Of a stretch of DNA of 64,000 bases, positions 9,287 to 18,152 are shown piece after piece. Each line of letters starts with the position of its first letter. Within the stretch, counting starts at the first letter, position 1. Source of the stretch: an uncultured Bacteroidota bacterium. Its GTDB lineage: Bacteria > Bacteroidota > Bacteroidia > Chitinophagales > Chitinophagaceae. Under the pieces are notes generated by a model. That model was not told the origin of the DNA and searched no databases. It saw only the letters and a list, made by a program, of their open reading frames with translations. Made by a program: the position numbers and the translations under genes. The DNA is taken from positions 1 to 64,000 of the forward strand of contig CAILLK010000154.1 of the NCBI GenBank assembly GCA_903835005.1. Direction: 5' to 3'.

Positions 9287-11557
9287 CTACCGCTCAATCA
9301 CCAGCTTTTTCACCACCTTGCCAAAACCTGTAGTGATCACTGCAGAATACACACCTGATGGCAGGATTTCGGGCAATGGTATAGTCTGCCCAGTGATTGT
9401 GGTTTTGATGACCACCTGTCCGTAAAGATTGAAAACAGTCAATACATCAGTTGGCTCAGCGCCATTGATCATCAAATAGTTTTTTGCAGGGTTAGGATAG
9501 ATACTGATCTGGGGTAGCTGCAAAGACTGGACACCGGTGCGTGTGGGTATCACAATTGTTTTGCAGGCAGAGTCCACACAAATAAAATCGTTCTTCTGGT
9601 AGGAGGTTACATACAGACAGGCTGTGTAAGTGCCTGCAGCCGAGTAGGTGTGGATGGGATTTGTGAGGGTAGATGTATCGTTAACTCCTGAGCCGGGCTG
9701 TCCGAAATTCCAGAGATACCGAAGTGAGTCGCCATTGCCTGCTATAGATGTATTGGTAAAGATCACCTTGTACGTGTTGTGCACAATACTGTCTTTATAA
9801 GCAGGGGTGAATGTGCCACAGACTGGATTCGTGAACGCAATATCGCTCACCAAAATGGAACCCGTATCTGATTTATTGAACAGGAACTTAACCTTACGCA
9901 CTTTGGCCAGGTTGATGCCAGTAAATTTACTCAGCGGAATTTTAACTGTATTGAGCATCAGCTTCGGCAAGTCGCCGGTTTGCGTACCCGGCTGATGAAA
10001 TAAGGCATTTGTATAATTGGCAACAACCTGCCTTGAAGAATCGCCCACGGAATCAATAAGCTCCACGGTGAAGTTTAAATTGGGACCTGTAGTTTGCTGT
10101 TTGAAATTGACTGATACCCGGAAATTAATATCAGTGTATACCGAGATGTTTTGGTAAGCAGCAGGAATAGTATTCATGTAGTATTGCACGCTATCGTTCC
10201 ATTGCATGCCCATCATCGAAACACCCAGGGTTCCTGCACCACCATTATGCGGCTTCATTGCCTTATAAGTAGTTATACCACAATCCGGTTCCATCAGGTA
10301 GTTACCGCAAACCTGTGAAGAAACCAGTCCGCTTTCGGTTACGATGCCTGCAATAGTATTAGTTGTCATTTTGTCGAGGCTGTCGGTGCGGTTCAGGTCG
10401 AGGCGGTTGTATTTACTTGCATGAAAAGAAACATACACCTGTCCGGTATCGAGCATAGAAGAAGCCGGCGGGGCGATACTATCGGTAAACAAAATGGGAA
10501 CAAACTGGTTTTCGTGACCGATATAAACCCGGAAAAAAGCCGGAAGATAGGCATTGAGTGCAGCCTTTTGCACTGTGGTGTCAAAACGGCCGGTACCAGA
10601 AGCACCTGCGCCACACCAGGGGGCAGTATTGGAATAGCTGTATAACCAGTCATCAAAACCACCAGCAATATAAGAGCCTGGCGTCCAGACTGTGTTGAAT
10701 AAATCATGATCTGCCCCCATCATCAGTATATGATGTTTTGGAGCAGCATCTGCAGTATCTGAGTAACGGGCATCATCGTAAAAATGGACACCCTGCAGGT
10801 CATTCACATCGCCATCGCAGTAGGGCGAAAGGTCACACAGCGGAATGCCATACAGCACATGCCTGAGAAAATCAACTGGTGCTAAAGTGAAAATAGCTTT
10901 AATGCCATAAGGCGACCCTAGCGAGGCATTATATTCTGCATTAAACACAACACCCTCACCACCCCGCGAATGGCCCATGGTGCCTATATTCTGCATGTTC
11001 AGTTTGCCCACAAACAGGCTATGAAATGGCCCAGATGTATCGGTAGTACTCCAACCTTTCCATAAGTCCAGATGGTGCTGAACCAACACTCCCCGTGCAT
11101 TCATTCCGTAATCTGAAAGGCTACCATCTATGGCATTAATAGCATTTGCAGAAATAGAAATAACAATATAACCATGGCTGGCCAAAGTATTAGCCAGGTA
11201 GTCATAGCCTTCATAACTGGTGATAGGTGCCTGACCGGCAGGGCATGGCCAGTTGCTGTTATCTGAAAAAGTGGTGAGATTGTAACAGGTAGAATGACGG
11301 CCATGCAGAAATAATATTACCGGGAAAGGGCCGGAGCTTAAATCGGAAGGATAGTGTACTGAGCCTATCTCTTCCATTTTTTTCGGGAACATAGCAGCGG
11401 CTGGTGGCAAATAGGATGTATCGCCCAGGTTATATTCTGCCTTGATAACCGTATGAGTACCCGATAATCCCGGATCGGGCACCTGCGCAGTAGCAGGAAA
11501 CACTGAAAGAAAAGTAAAGAGCATTACCAGAAAAAATCCAGGAAGAATTATTTTCAT
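9287..11557 (-). CDS. T9SS-exported alpha/beta-hydrolase with PKD domain
   Basis: Secreted protein of 756 aa with a signal peptide ending in FPATAQ. Residues ~35-350 form an alpha/beta-hydrolase: FPVILFLHGRHSTCYN supplies the oxyanion-hole strand and GHSRGGEG the nucleophile elbow with Ser, as in chlorophyllase/cutinase-like and PET-hydrolase-like esterases. A beta-rich segment (~420-590) resembling a carbohydrate-binding module follows. Then come a PKD domain (YLWNFGQPGSG, HTYSAAGTYTACLYV) and a T9SS type A sorting domain (SIYPNPAKNYLMI, LPSGVYSAVI, KKLVIER). It probably acts as a surface or released esterase; substrate unknown. The gene just upstream on the same strand encodes a small lipoprotein, 26 bp away. 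Confidence 0.85.
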   Translation of the reverse strand: MKIILPGFFLVMLFTFLSVFPATAQVPDPGLSGTHTVIKAEYNLGDTSYLPPAAAMFPKKMEEIGSVHYPSDLSSGPFPVILFLHGRHSTCYNLTTFSDNSNWPCPAGQAPITSYEGYDYLANTLASHGYIVISISANAINAIDGSLSDYGMNARGVLVQHHLDLWKGWSTTDTSGPFHSLFVGKLNMQNIGTMGHSRGGEGVVFNAEYNASLGSPYGIKAIFTLAPVDFLRHVLYGIPLCDLSPYCDGDVNDLQGVHFYDDARYSDTADAAPKHHILMMGADHDLFNTVWTPGSYIAGGFDDWLYSYSNTAPWCGAGASGTGRFDTTVQKAALNAYLPAFFRVYIGHENQFVPILFTDSIAPPASSMLDTGQVYVSFHASKYNRLDLNRTDSLDKMTTNTIAGIVTESGLVSSQVCGNYLMEPDCGITTYKAMKPHNGGAGTLGVSMMGMQWNDSVQYYMNTIPAAYQNISVYTDINFRVSVNFKQQTTGPNLNFTVELIDSVGDSSRQVVANYTNALFHQPGTQTGDLPKLMLNTVKIPLSKFTGINLAKVRKVKFLFNKSDTGSILVSDIAFTNPVCGTFTPAYKDSIVHNTYKVIFTNTSIAGNGDSLRYLWNFGQPGSGVNDTSTLTNPIHTYSAAGTYTACLYVTSYQKNDFICVDSACKTIVIPTRTGVQSLQLPQISIYPNPAKNYLMINGAEPTDVLTVFNLYGQVVIKTTITGQTIPLPEILPSGVYSAVITTGFGKVVKKLVIER

Positions 11558-11583
11558 AAATCAGAAATTAGGTTGAATTGAAA

Positions 11584-12003
11584 TTATTTACTCAAAATGT
11601 CTTTACTGAATTTGCCTAGTGACCAGGAGCCTGGGAAGTTATTTTTAGTAAATTCCTCAAGAGACTGCTCTGTTTCCTCAGCATATCCGTAGGTCAGGTA
11701 AATGCCTTTACCATTTTGCAGCGCATCAAAGTCGCTTTTGTCTACCATAAAAGTCAGGGAGCCCACAAGAGTTGTTTCATCATAAGATTGCCTGTTGCGG
11801 AAGAAAACCTTGTCGCCAATATGCAGCACATACCTGTTGTTGCCAAAAACAAAAGGCCTGGCTGAAGTAAGTGTAAATTCAACCGTATTGCCTTTTTCAA
11901 TAACAGCCGCCAGGCTGGCGGATGCAGTCTTCTGGCCATAAACCGGCAACGTACAGGAACCAAGTAAGACACCAAAAATAATTAAAAACGTTATGCTCTT
12001 CAT
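11584..12003 (-). CDS. Small putative lipoprotein
   Basis: Protein of 139 aa starting MKSITFLIIFGVLLGSC; LGSC is a lipobox, so it is predicted to be lipidated at Cys17 and membrane anchored. The frame is open five codons further upstream but only to a TTG, so the ATG right before the signal sequence is taken. The mature domain is beta-rich (VEFTLTSARPFVFGNNRYVLHIGDKVFF) and unrecognised. It lies 26 bp before the T9SS hydrolase on the same strand and may be cotranscribed with it. Confidence 0.65.
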   Translation of the reverse strand: MKSITFLIIFGVLLGSCTLPVYGQKTASASLAAVIEKGNTVEFTLTSARPFVFGNNRYVLHIGDKVFFRNRQSYDETTLVGSLTFMVDKSDFDALQNGKGIYLTYGYAEETEQSLEEFTKNNFPGSWSLGKFSKDILSK

Positions 12004-12145
12004 GACTTTAATTTTCAACTATTCAAATGTAATGAAATTAATTTTGTAGTAAGAGAAAAATTATCAATACATCCTTATGCGCCGGATGGATGCATTGATT
12101 TCAAAAAAAGCATTACAGTAAAAGAAGCCCCGGAAAGTGAAGGTT

Positions 12146-15100
12146 TTAATGACGGGATTGCAGTTGCCGTATTACCTCATTGGTAATTTCACTGATGTGG
12201 TCCAGGTGATTTAAAATACCATCTTTATCGGGATTCCTGGATTTAGTCTCTTCCAGAAATTTTATATCGTCTTCCACCGAACTGATATTCATACTCAGTA
12301 AGGATGGTTTTATCTGAGGTGTGAGTTTTGCAATCGTTTTCCAGTCGTTGTTCTCATAAGCCACTCTCATTTCTTCAACCATTTTGGGAATATTTTCAAT
12401 AAAGGTATTCACCATTTTATCTACAAATGCTTCGTTTCCCCTGCTGATAGCGGTGATTTTTTCAAGGTCGTATAATTTTTTGCCGGCGGCTCCGGATTCT
12501 CCGTTTGCGGAAGAAGGCGGTATAAGGCGTTTTGTTTCCCGTCCAAGCCATTGAGCTACTACCTGCACAATTTTATTTTCTTCAAACGGTTTTGAAATAA
12601 AATCATTCATGCCGGCATTGAGGCATCGTTCTTCTTCCTTCCTGTAGGCATTGGCAGTAAGGGCTATGATAGGAATACCGCTGTCTATATTACTGCGGAT
12701 GTATCGTGTGGCCTCAATGCCATCCTTTACGGGCATCTGCACATCCATGAGTACCAGGTCGTAAAGGTTACGCTTTATCATATCAATTGCCACGCTGCCA
12801 TTATCAGCCTCATCAATTTCAGCACCATACTGCTTAAGAATGGTAGTAGCCAGCAGCCTGTTCATGTCATTATCTTCAACAAGCAACAGTCGCTTGCCCT
12901 TCAGCACCATTGCATCAATTGTATTAAATTGCTTTTCCGGCAAATCCTCACTGGTGCCTTTTGGAAAACGGATCGTGAAGGAAATAGTAGTGCCTTCATT
13001 TTTTGTGCTTTCCACATTAATGGACCCACCCATAAGATGAATCAGCTGTTTGCTGATACTCATTCCCAGGCCTGTTCCTCCGAATTTTCTGGTTATGCTT
13101 TCATCCTCCTGCGAAAATTTATCGAAGAGGTTGCTCATAAACTCCTTGCTCATGCCAATGCCAGTATCCGTAATATTAAAGGTTATCAACTGGCTTTCTG
13201 TATCTTCTGATAAAAGTTTACAGGTTACTTCTACCTTACCCCGGTCTGTAAATTTGAGCGAATTGCTCATGAAGTTCATTAATACCTGGTTTAACCGGTA
13301 TGGATCACCGATAAGCACAGGAGCGATGCCTTTGGCCGAAGCACAACTCAGCAACAGTCCTTTTTCTTCGGCTTTGTGGTTGAGTATCTGCATGGCATTC
13401 CTGATGGAGGCATCAAGATCGAACCCGATATGTTCCAGTGCCAGTTTTCCGGCTTCTATCTTAGAAAAATCGAGCAGGTCGTTGATAATTACCAGCAGAT
13501 TATTGGCAGCATTGTTTATAATGTTCAGATAAAATTTCTGCTGGGTACCCAGGTGGGTTTTATTGAGCAGACTTCCGATACCCAGAATCGCGTTCATGGG
13601 CGTCCGTATCTCATGGCTTATATTGGCGAGGAAAATTTCCTTGGCCTGGGCCGATAATTCTGCATCCGATTTTGCTTTTCTTAGTTCATGCTCCAGCGTT
13701 TTCTGCATGGTGATATCGAGGTAGATACCTATGGATCCGAAAAATTTGCCCTTATCATCAAAAGACGGCGCGCCGCTAATGAGCCACCATTTAACTTCCC
13801 CTTTTTTATTACTGGTTTTTAATTCATAAGCGTCTGATTTACCTTCTTCCCGTCTCTTCATTACGTCCTGATTGCTCACCGTAAGGTCATCTTTCCAGAA
13901 GAGTTCAGCAGCATTACCCCCGGTTAATTCGTGTGCATCATAACCGCTCATTTCGCAGAAGCTGTGATTGGCATAAATGATGCGCTGGTATTTATCTGTT
14001 TCCATCAATCCCAGGTTCATATTGGCTATGATGCCCCGGTATTTTTCTTCACTCTTTTTCAATGCTTTTTCGGCATCAAAGCGGGCGGTAATATCCTGCG
14101 AAAAACCTATTACATAAGGCTGTTCAGAATCATTTGAAACAAGGTAGTTGTGGTAGAGCAGGTAAATTTTCTTACCCTGTTTATTCAGCGCCACCATTAT
14201 ACCCTCTGCTTTTCCCTGCTCTTTTATTACATTCAGATAGCCTGTTAAGAATTCAGCCTGTTTTTCAAGGGGTATGAGCCTCTGCAATGAATACCCCAGC
14301 AACTCCTCCCTGCTGTATTCAAATGTATCCACAGAAGCTTTGTTGATCTCCAGCAATATACCGTTAAGATCGTGGGTGCATATCAATGCAAGGCTGTTGT
14401 CGAATATGCCTTTGTATCGGGCCTCACTGAGCCTTATCTGCTCTTCTATTCTTTTACGTTCGGTAATATCTATACCATAACCTATAACTATTTCCAGTTT
14501 GCCTTCTTCATTGAAAACCGGAAACATTTTCCGCAGATTAATAATAGCTCTGCCGTCCGGCCCAGTACTATTTTCTTCCCATTCTACCTGCTGTCTTGAG
14601 GAAACAGCATCCTGAAATCGTTGCCTTCTCACATCGGCAACTGATGCAGGCCTGTTTTTAAAGGTGCAATATTCAAAATCATTTTTACCAATTATCCATT
14701 CCCTGAGCTGAACATTACCAATTGCCAGCGGATTAACAAACAGGTATCTGTGCTGGTCGTCGAATACAGCAATATCGGCAGGTATCCGGTTCAGTATATT
14801 TTCGTAAAATTGTTTCTGATCCTGTATTTTTTTATCTGCTTCGCGCTGCCTGATGATCTGCTTTTTAAGGTAGCTGGCAATATTCAGAATTTCATGCTCA
14901 TCATCGCTTTCCATCAGGGTTGTTTCACCTATCTCAGATACGGCTTCCTTAAGTTTATTGATAAGAGTACCTTTCAGGTCTATTTCTTCTTTCAGCTTAT
15001 TATTCAGTTCCCTGTATTCTTCTTCGGTAATTTTGAACGCATGCTCTGATAATTCAATGTCTTTTTCGTAAGCATTATAAGAGTCATTAACTGAGTTGAT

Positions 15101-15184
15101 AAATTGCTGCACGGCATCCTGCTCATACAGTTCGCCGGGAAAATACTTTCTGAGTTGTTTTTCTAATAACTTATTCAGTTTCAT
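12146..15184 (-). CDS. Hybrid sensor histidine kinase with three PAS domains
   Basis: Soluble kinase of 1012 aa with no membrane segment. The N-terminal ~110 residues are coiled-coil. Three PAS domains follow (~125-245, ~250-370, ~375-500, the last with PAC-like segments). The HisKA domain has its phosphoacceptor in FLANISHEIRTPMNAILG, then comes an HATPase with DTGIGM and GGTGLGMSI. A receiver domain (~760-880) keeps its acidic pair in LLLVEDNDMN, the phosphorylated Asp in LVLMDVQMP and the Lys in FISKPF. The C-terminal ~100 residues look like an Hpt module, but the expected His of the (A)HKIKPS motif is Pro in LTPQIKPSLLSM, so it probably cannot accept phosphate. It overlaps the upstream FIST gene by 14 bp, implying that the FIST protein supplies the input signal. 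Confidence 0.93.
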   Translation of the reverse strand: MKLNKLLEKQLRKYFPGELYEQDAVQQFINSVNDSYNAYEKDIELSEHAFKITEEEYRELNNKLKEEIDLKGTLINKLKEAVSEIGETTLMESDDEHEILNIASYLKKQIIRQREADKKIQDQKQFYENILNRIPADIAVFDDQHRYLFVNPLAIGNVQLREWIIGKNDFEYCTFKNRPASVADVRRQRFQDAVSSRQQVEWEENSTGPDGRAIINLRKMFPVFNEEGKLEIVIGYGIDITERKRIEEQIRLSEARYKGIFDNSLALICTHDLNGILLEINKASVDTFEYSREELLGYSLQRLIPLEKQAEFLTGYLNVIKEQGKAEGIMVALNKQGKKIYLLYHNYLVSNDSEQPYVIGFSQDITARFDAEKALKKSEEKYRGIIANMNLGLMETDKYQRIIYANHSFCEMSGYDAHELTGGNAAELFWKDDLTVSNQDVMKRREEGKSDAYELKTSNKKGEVKWWLISGAPSFDDKGKFFGSIGIYLDITMQKTLEHELRKAKSDAELSAQAKEIFLANISHEIRTPMNAILGIGSLLNKTHLGTQQKFYLNIINNAANNLLVIINDLLDFSKIEAGKLALEHIGFDLDASIRNAMQILNHKAEEKGLLLSCASAKGIAPVLIGDPYRLNQVLMNFMSNSLKFTDRGKVEVTCKLLSEDTESQLITFNITDTGIGMSKEFMSNLFDKFSQEDESITRKFGGTGLGMSISKQLIHLMGGSINVESTKNEGTTISFTIRFPKGTSEDLPEKQFNTIDAMVLKGKRLLLVEDNDMNRLLATTILKQYGAEIDEADNGSVAIDMIKRNLYDLVLMDVQMPVKDGIEATRYIRSNIDSGIPIIALTANAYRKEEERCLNAGMNDFISKPFEENKIVQVVAQWLGRETKRLIPPSSANGESGAAGKKLYDLEKITAISRGNEAFVDKMVNTFIENIPKMVEEMRVAYENNDWKTIAKLTPQIKPSLLSMNISSVEDDIKFLEETKSRNPDKDGILNHLDHISEITNEVIRQLQSRH

Positions 15185-16313
15185 AAAAAGAGGTTATAGT
15201 AAGGGTCTGGTTATGGAGCTGGCAATGATTTCCTTTTACCAAAGGAGAAATCTCGCCATAGGAGTAAAACCCTGTCAGTAATGTTTTGTGTTTGAAAATT
15301 TCATCAACAGCTTCCACTTCTTCGTCTGTTCTCGACTGCAGGATCAGTTTGCGGCCTACACAGCTTATGAGCAGCGCTATCCTGGGTTGTAATGAATCGC
15401 CTTCCAGCGACTGCAGGGCCGCGGCAGAAGCAGCACTGGTAATTTTATCGAAATTGGCCTTCATAAACCGTACCTGGGCGCCCTGCGGTATGTCGCCGGC
15501 AAAGGTCATACTGCCTTCTGCCTCATTTATAGATAAGATGGTACGTACTACCTGTTCGCCGGTATCGGGCAATACCACTGCCAGCGGGAAGAGAAGGGCA
15601 GAACCGGGTAAGGATTCTGCTTCATTGCCAAGATATTTTTTGTATAATTCAAGCGCATTCTTGTTGTCTATTTCATAGAGTACGTTGCTTAAAGAACGGG
15701 TAACTGTTTTCTCGAGGCCAAACATTTCCCATCCGCCCTGAGATCCGTGGTTAATGTGGATATTGGCTCCATAAAACCCGATACCCACTATCAGCCCGGA
15801 TACCGGGGCGTTGTTTAAACCTACCAGGGTAGAATGAAAATTACTTCCGTCGCCGGCCAGGCCTCCTGTAATGAGCAGGGAATTACCGGCTGCATTATTC
15901 AGACCCCTTACCAGCTCGCTGCCGTTGACCTTACCTCCATCTGATAAAACGAGCAGATAAGTGAGGCCATCTGGGTTGAATTTACCGATCAGGCCCGCGC
16001 CAGCATCATAGCTGTTGGCAAAATCTTCAATTTTCACAGAACCGGTTTCTATTCTGGTATTGGCAAATTGAATAGCAGCCATTGAAACCGTATTATCTGA
16101 AACTTCAGTGTTATAGATTTCGCCTGATGTGGAACACATAGCAATGGCAGCGCCGGGAAATTTTTGCCGGGCTATATCAAATACAGTGGCATCCTGAAGC
16201 AGGTTTTTAGCACCGAAACAAAGTAATAACTGAGCTTCGTTTTCATTAATGTTATCGCTATCGGAGTGCCTTGTAAGTCCGGATCCTTTATACTGATAAA
16301 GCGCTGCTTTCAT
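15171..16313 (-). CDS. FIST-domain sensory protein
   Basis: Protein of 380 aa matching the FIST N and FIST C domains, a predicted small-ligand-binding sensory module found with kinases and chemotaxis proteins. The N-terminal half has the conserved AQLLLCFGAKNLL and PGAAIAMCSTSGEIYN (the CSTSGEI segment is highly typical), then LSDGGKVNGSELVRGLN and ITGGLAGDGSNF. The C-terminal half has LLISCVGRKLIL and GFYSYGEISPL. No signal peptide or membrane segment, so it acts in the cytoplasm. The gene is the first of a two-gene operon and overlaps the hybrid kinase by 14 bp. A perfect TAAATTTG box lies ~90 bp upstream on the same strand. Confidence 0.9.
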   Translation of the reverse strand: MKAALYQYKGSGLTRHSDSDNINENEAQLLLCFGAKNLLQDATVFDIARQKFPGAAIAMCSTSGEIYNTEVSDNTVSMAAIQFANTRIETGSVKIEDFANSYDAGAGLIGKFNPDGLTYLLVLSDGGKVNGSELVRGLNNAAGNSLLITGGLAGDGSNFHSTLVGLNNAPVSGLIVGIGFYGANIHINHGSQGGWEMFGLEKTVTRSLSNVLYEIDNKNALELYKKYLGNEAESLPGSALLFPLAVVLPDTGEQVVRTILSINEAEGSMTFAGDIPQGAQVRFMKANFDKITSAASAAALQSLEGDSLQPRIALLISCVGRKLILQSRTDEEVEAVDEIFKHKTLLTGFYSYGEISPLVKGNHCQLHNQTLTITSFYETE

Positions 16314-16708
16314 AAAATTTCATTTAGTAATGATTGACCAATTAAGTAAGTGTAAAAATAAGTTCTTTCGGGATTAAATGATGCGTTTAGCGCCATGCTT
16401 CAAATTTAATCAGAATTTATTTTTCAGATTTAAATACCAGAGACTTAAACAGTAATCTAAATGAATCCAGTTCCCGATAGTATTGGGTTACTGCATTATT
16501 GCATTTATTGCAGGAATAAAAAGGCTTAAATGATAAAACCAATAAAAAAAAAGTTGTTACAATCACCCCGTGGTTATTCAAAATACAGATTGAATTCAAA
16601 CTGCCAGCCAAATTATCATGTTAAATCAGGCCGTATTTAAGACATACCATTTTTTTTAACAAAAATATCCAAAGCAAAACGGACTTTATAGGTAATTTTA
16701 GCACGATT
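16314..16708. other. Divergent intergenic region between the FIST operon and an exported-protein gene
   Basis: About 395 bp, AT-rich. On the minus strand a TAAATTTG box (16408-16401) matches the Bacteroidota -7 consensus TAnnTTTG and could drive the FIST-kinase operon. On the plus strand TAATTTTA at ~16692 is a near match but sits too close to the next ATG to be convincing. I do not accept any of the short open frames here as genes. Confidence 0.4.
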
Positions 16709-17416
16709 ATGCCTTCCATACGTTTTTTGTGTATTCTTTTATTTGTTTGCAGATGCAGCTTCGTTACCGGACAAACGATAAAGGGTGAAGTGCGTGATAT
16801 GGACGACAAAAATATTGTGACAGGTGTAAGTATAGAAAATATATATACTTCAGAGCGCATTACTACCGATGAAAAAGGTGCATTCAGTATTGCGGCTACC
16901 AGCGGGCAATTGCTTGAATTCAGGAAAGCGGGATTTAAACTGGTCAGGGTAAGGATACCTAACGGGTTCATACCTTCCTACTTTATGATACTTATTTCGA
17001 AGGGCCTGCAGGAAATTAAAGATATGGATGTGGCCAGGAGTACCCGTTATGATTTTAAAAGCGACAGCATCCGGTATCATGACATATATGCACATGAGCT
17101 TGATTTCCCGAAACTATCCGGTATCGATATGATTGCATCACCATTTTCGGCCTTGAGTAGTAAGAACAGGGAAATATGGCGTTTCCAGGATGAATATGAT
17201 GCCTATGAGAAAGAGAAATATGTAGACAGAACCTTCACCGAGTCGCTGGTAACAAAATTTACCGGGCTTAAAGGCGATAGCCTGCACTACTATATGAGAC
17301 GATACAGACCAACATACGATCAGATCAGGAATATGAACGATTATACCTTCTATAATTTCATTAAAACCACGGTGCACCAATACAGGAATGTAAATACACC
17401 AAGGGGCGCTCAATAA
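16709..17416 (+). CDS. Exported protein with carboxypeptidase-regulatory-like domain
   Basis: Protein of 235 aa with a signal peptide (IRFLCILLFVCRCSFVTGQ). Residues ~24-110 are a CarboxypepD_reg-like Ig domain (TIKGEVRDMDDKNIVTGVSI, TTDEKGAFSIAATSGQLLEF), the beta-sandwich that also begins SusC-like proteins. The rest is charged and unrecognised, with many Tyr and Arg. There is no sorting domain, so it probably stays in the periplasm or at the outer membrane. It appears monocistronic. Confidence 0.75.
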   Translation: MPSIRFLCILLFVCRCSFVTGQTIKGEVRDMDDKNIVTGVSIENIYTSERITTDEKGAFSIAATSGQLLEFRKAGFKLVRVRIPNGFIPSYFMILISKGLQEIKDMDVARSTRYDFKSDSIRYHDIYAHELDFPKLSGIDMIASPFSALSSKNREIWRFQDEYDAYEKEKYVDRTFTESLVTKFTGLKGDSLHYYMRRYRPTYDQIRNMNDYTFYNFIKTTVHQYRNVNTPRGAQ

Positions 17417-17537
17417 AATAGTGGCAGGTAGAATGCCGGAACCCGGATTATGATTTTTAATAAAACCGGGTATTTACGCTAGTAATATTGTTGCAATAAA
17501 TATTTTGGTGCAATTCAAAATATTAATGACTAAAACA

Positions 17538-17545
17538 TAGTTTTG
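17538..17545 (+). promoter_or_regulatory. Candidate -7 box of the cyclophilin gene
   Basis: TAGTTTTG matches the Bacteroidota -7 consensus TAnnTTTG and lies 62 bp before the start codon. No well-spaced TTG -33 element is present, so it is only a partial promoter match. Confidence 0.35.
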
Positions 17546-17607
17546 CAAGACCTTGAAAAAACCGGGAGATTGACTATAATTCTTAATTAAAAATAATAAT
17601 AAACGTA

Positions 17608-18090
17608 ATGAAAGCCACGTTAAAAACTAATAAAGGGGATATTACAATAGATTTTTTCAACGACCGCACACCCGCCACTGTGGAAAATTTTATAAAACTC
17701 GCCAAATCCGGATTTTATGACGGAGTGAAATTTCACCGGGTTATTCCCAATTTTATGATTCAGGGCGGAGACCCGCTGACGAAGGAAGATGCAAAAATGG
17801 CCTACTGGGGCACCGGTGGCCCGGGTTATAAATTCAATGATGAGATCACAGCCGCCAACAGCAATGCTGCCGGAACGATCTCTATGGCTAATGCCGGCAG
17901 GAATACCAACGGAAGCCAGTTCTTTATCAATCTGAGCGACAATCACTTCCTCAATGATAAACATACTGTATTTGGCCAGGTAACCGGAGGAATAGATGTA
18001 GTAAAGGCGATTGGTGTAACACCAACCGGCCATTCAGACAGGCCAATTGAAGCAGTAGTCATCAACAGTATTGTGGTTGAGGAAAACTGA
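17608..18090 (+). CDS. Peptidyl-prolyl cis-trans isomerase, cyclophilin type
   Basis: Cyclophilin of 160 aa that isomerises X-Pro bonds during protein folding. The core motifs are present: GVKFHRVIPNFMIQGGDP (catalytic Arg in FHRV, Phe and Gln of the active site), GTISMANAGRNTNGSQFFI, and LNDKHTVFGQVTGG. There is no signal peptide, so this is the cytoplasmic form, and the length equals the single-domain minimum. It ends against a bidirectional terminator shared with the TPR gene. Confidence 0.95.
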   Translation: MKATLKTNKGDITIDFFNDRTPATVENFIKLAKSGFYDGVKFHRVIPNFMIQGGDPLTKEDAKMAYWGTGGPGYKFNDEITAANSNAAGTISMANAGRNTNGSQFFINLSDNHFLNDKHTVFGQVTGGIDVVKAIGVTPTGHSDRPIEAVVINSIVVEEN

Positions 18091-18110
18091 TGATTTGATA
18101 ATCAGGTTTT

Positions 18111-18152
18111 AATTCTCCATGGATCTTATTTCATTAAGATCTATGGAGAATT
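18111..18152. terminator. Bidirectional terminator between the cyclophilin and TPR genes
   Basis: Long stem AATTCTCCAT-G-GATCTTA / TAAGATC-T-ATGGAGAATT with a single mismatch and a 6-nt loop. It lies between two convergent genes and its edge includes the TPR gene's stop codon. Confidence 0.75.

Noticed and set aside
16417-16611. 64-codon minus-strand frame upstream of the FIST gene
   Set aside because: No conserved motif, low-complexity composition, and it covers the likely promoter of the FIST-kinase operon.
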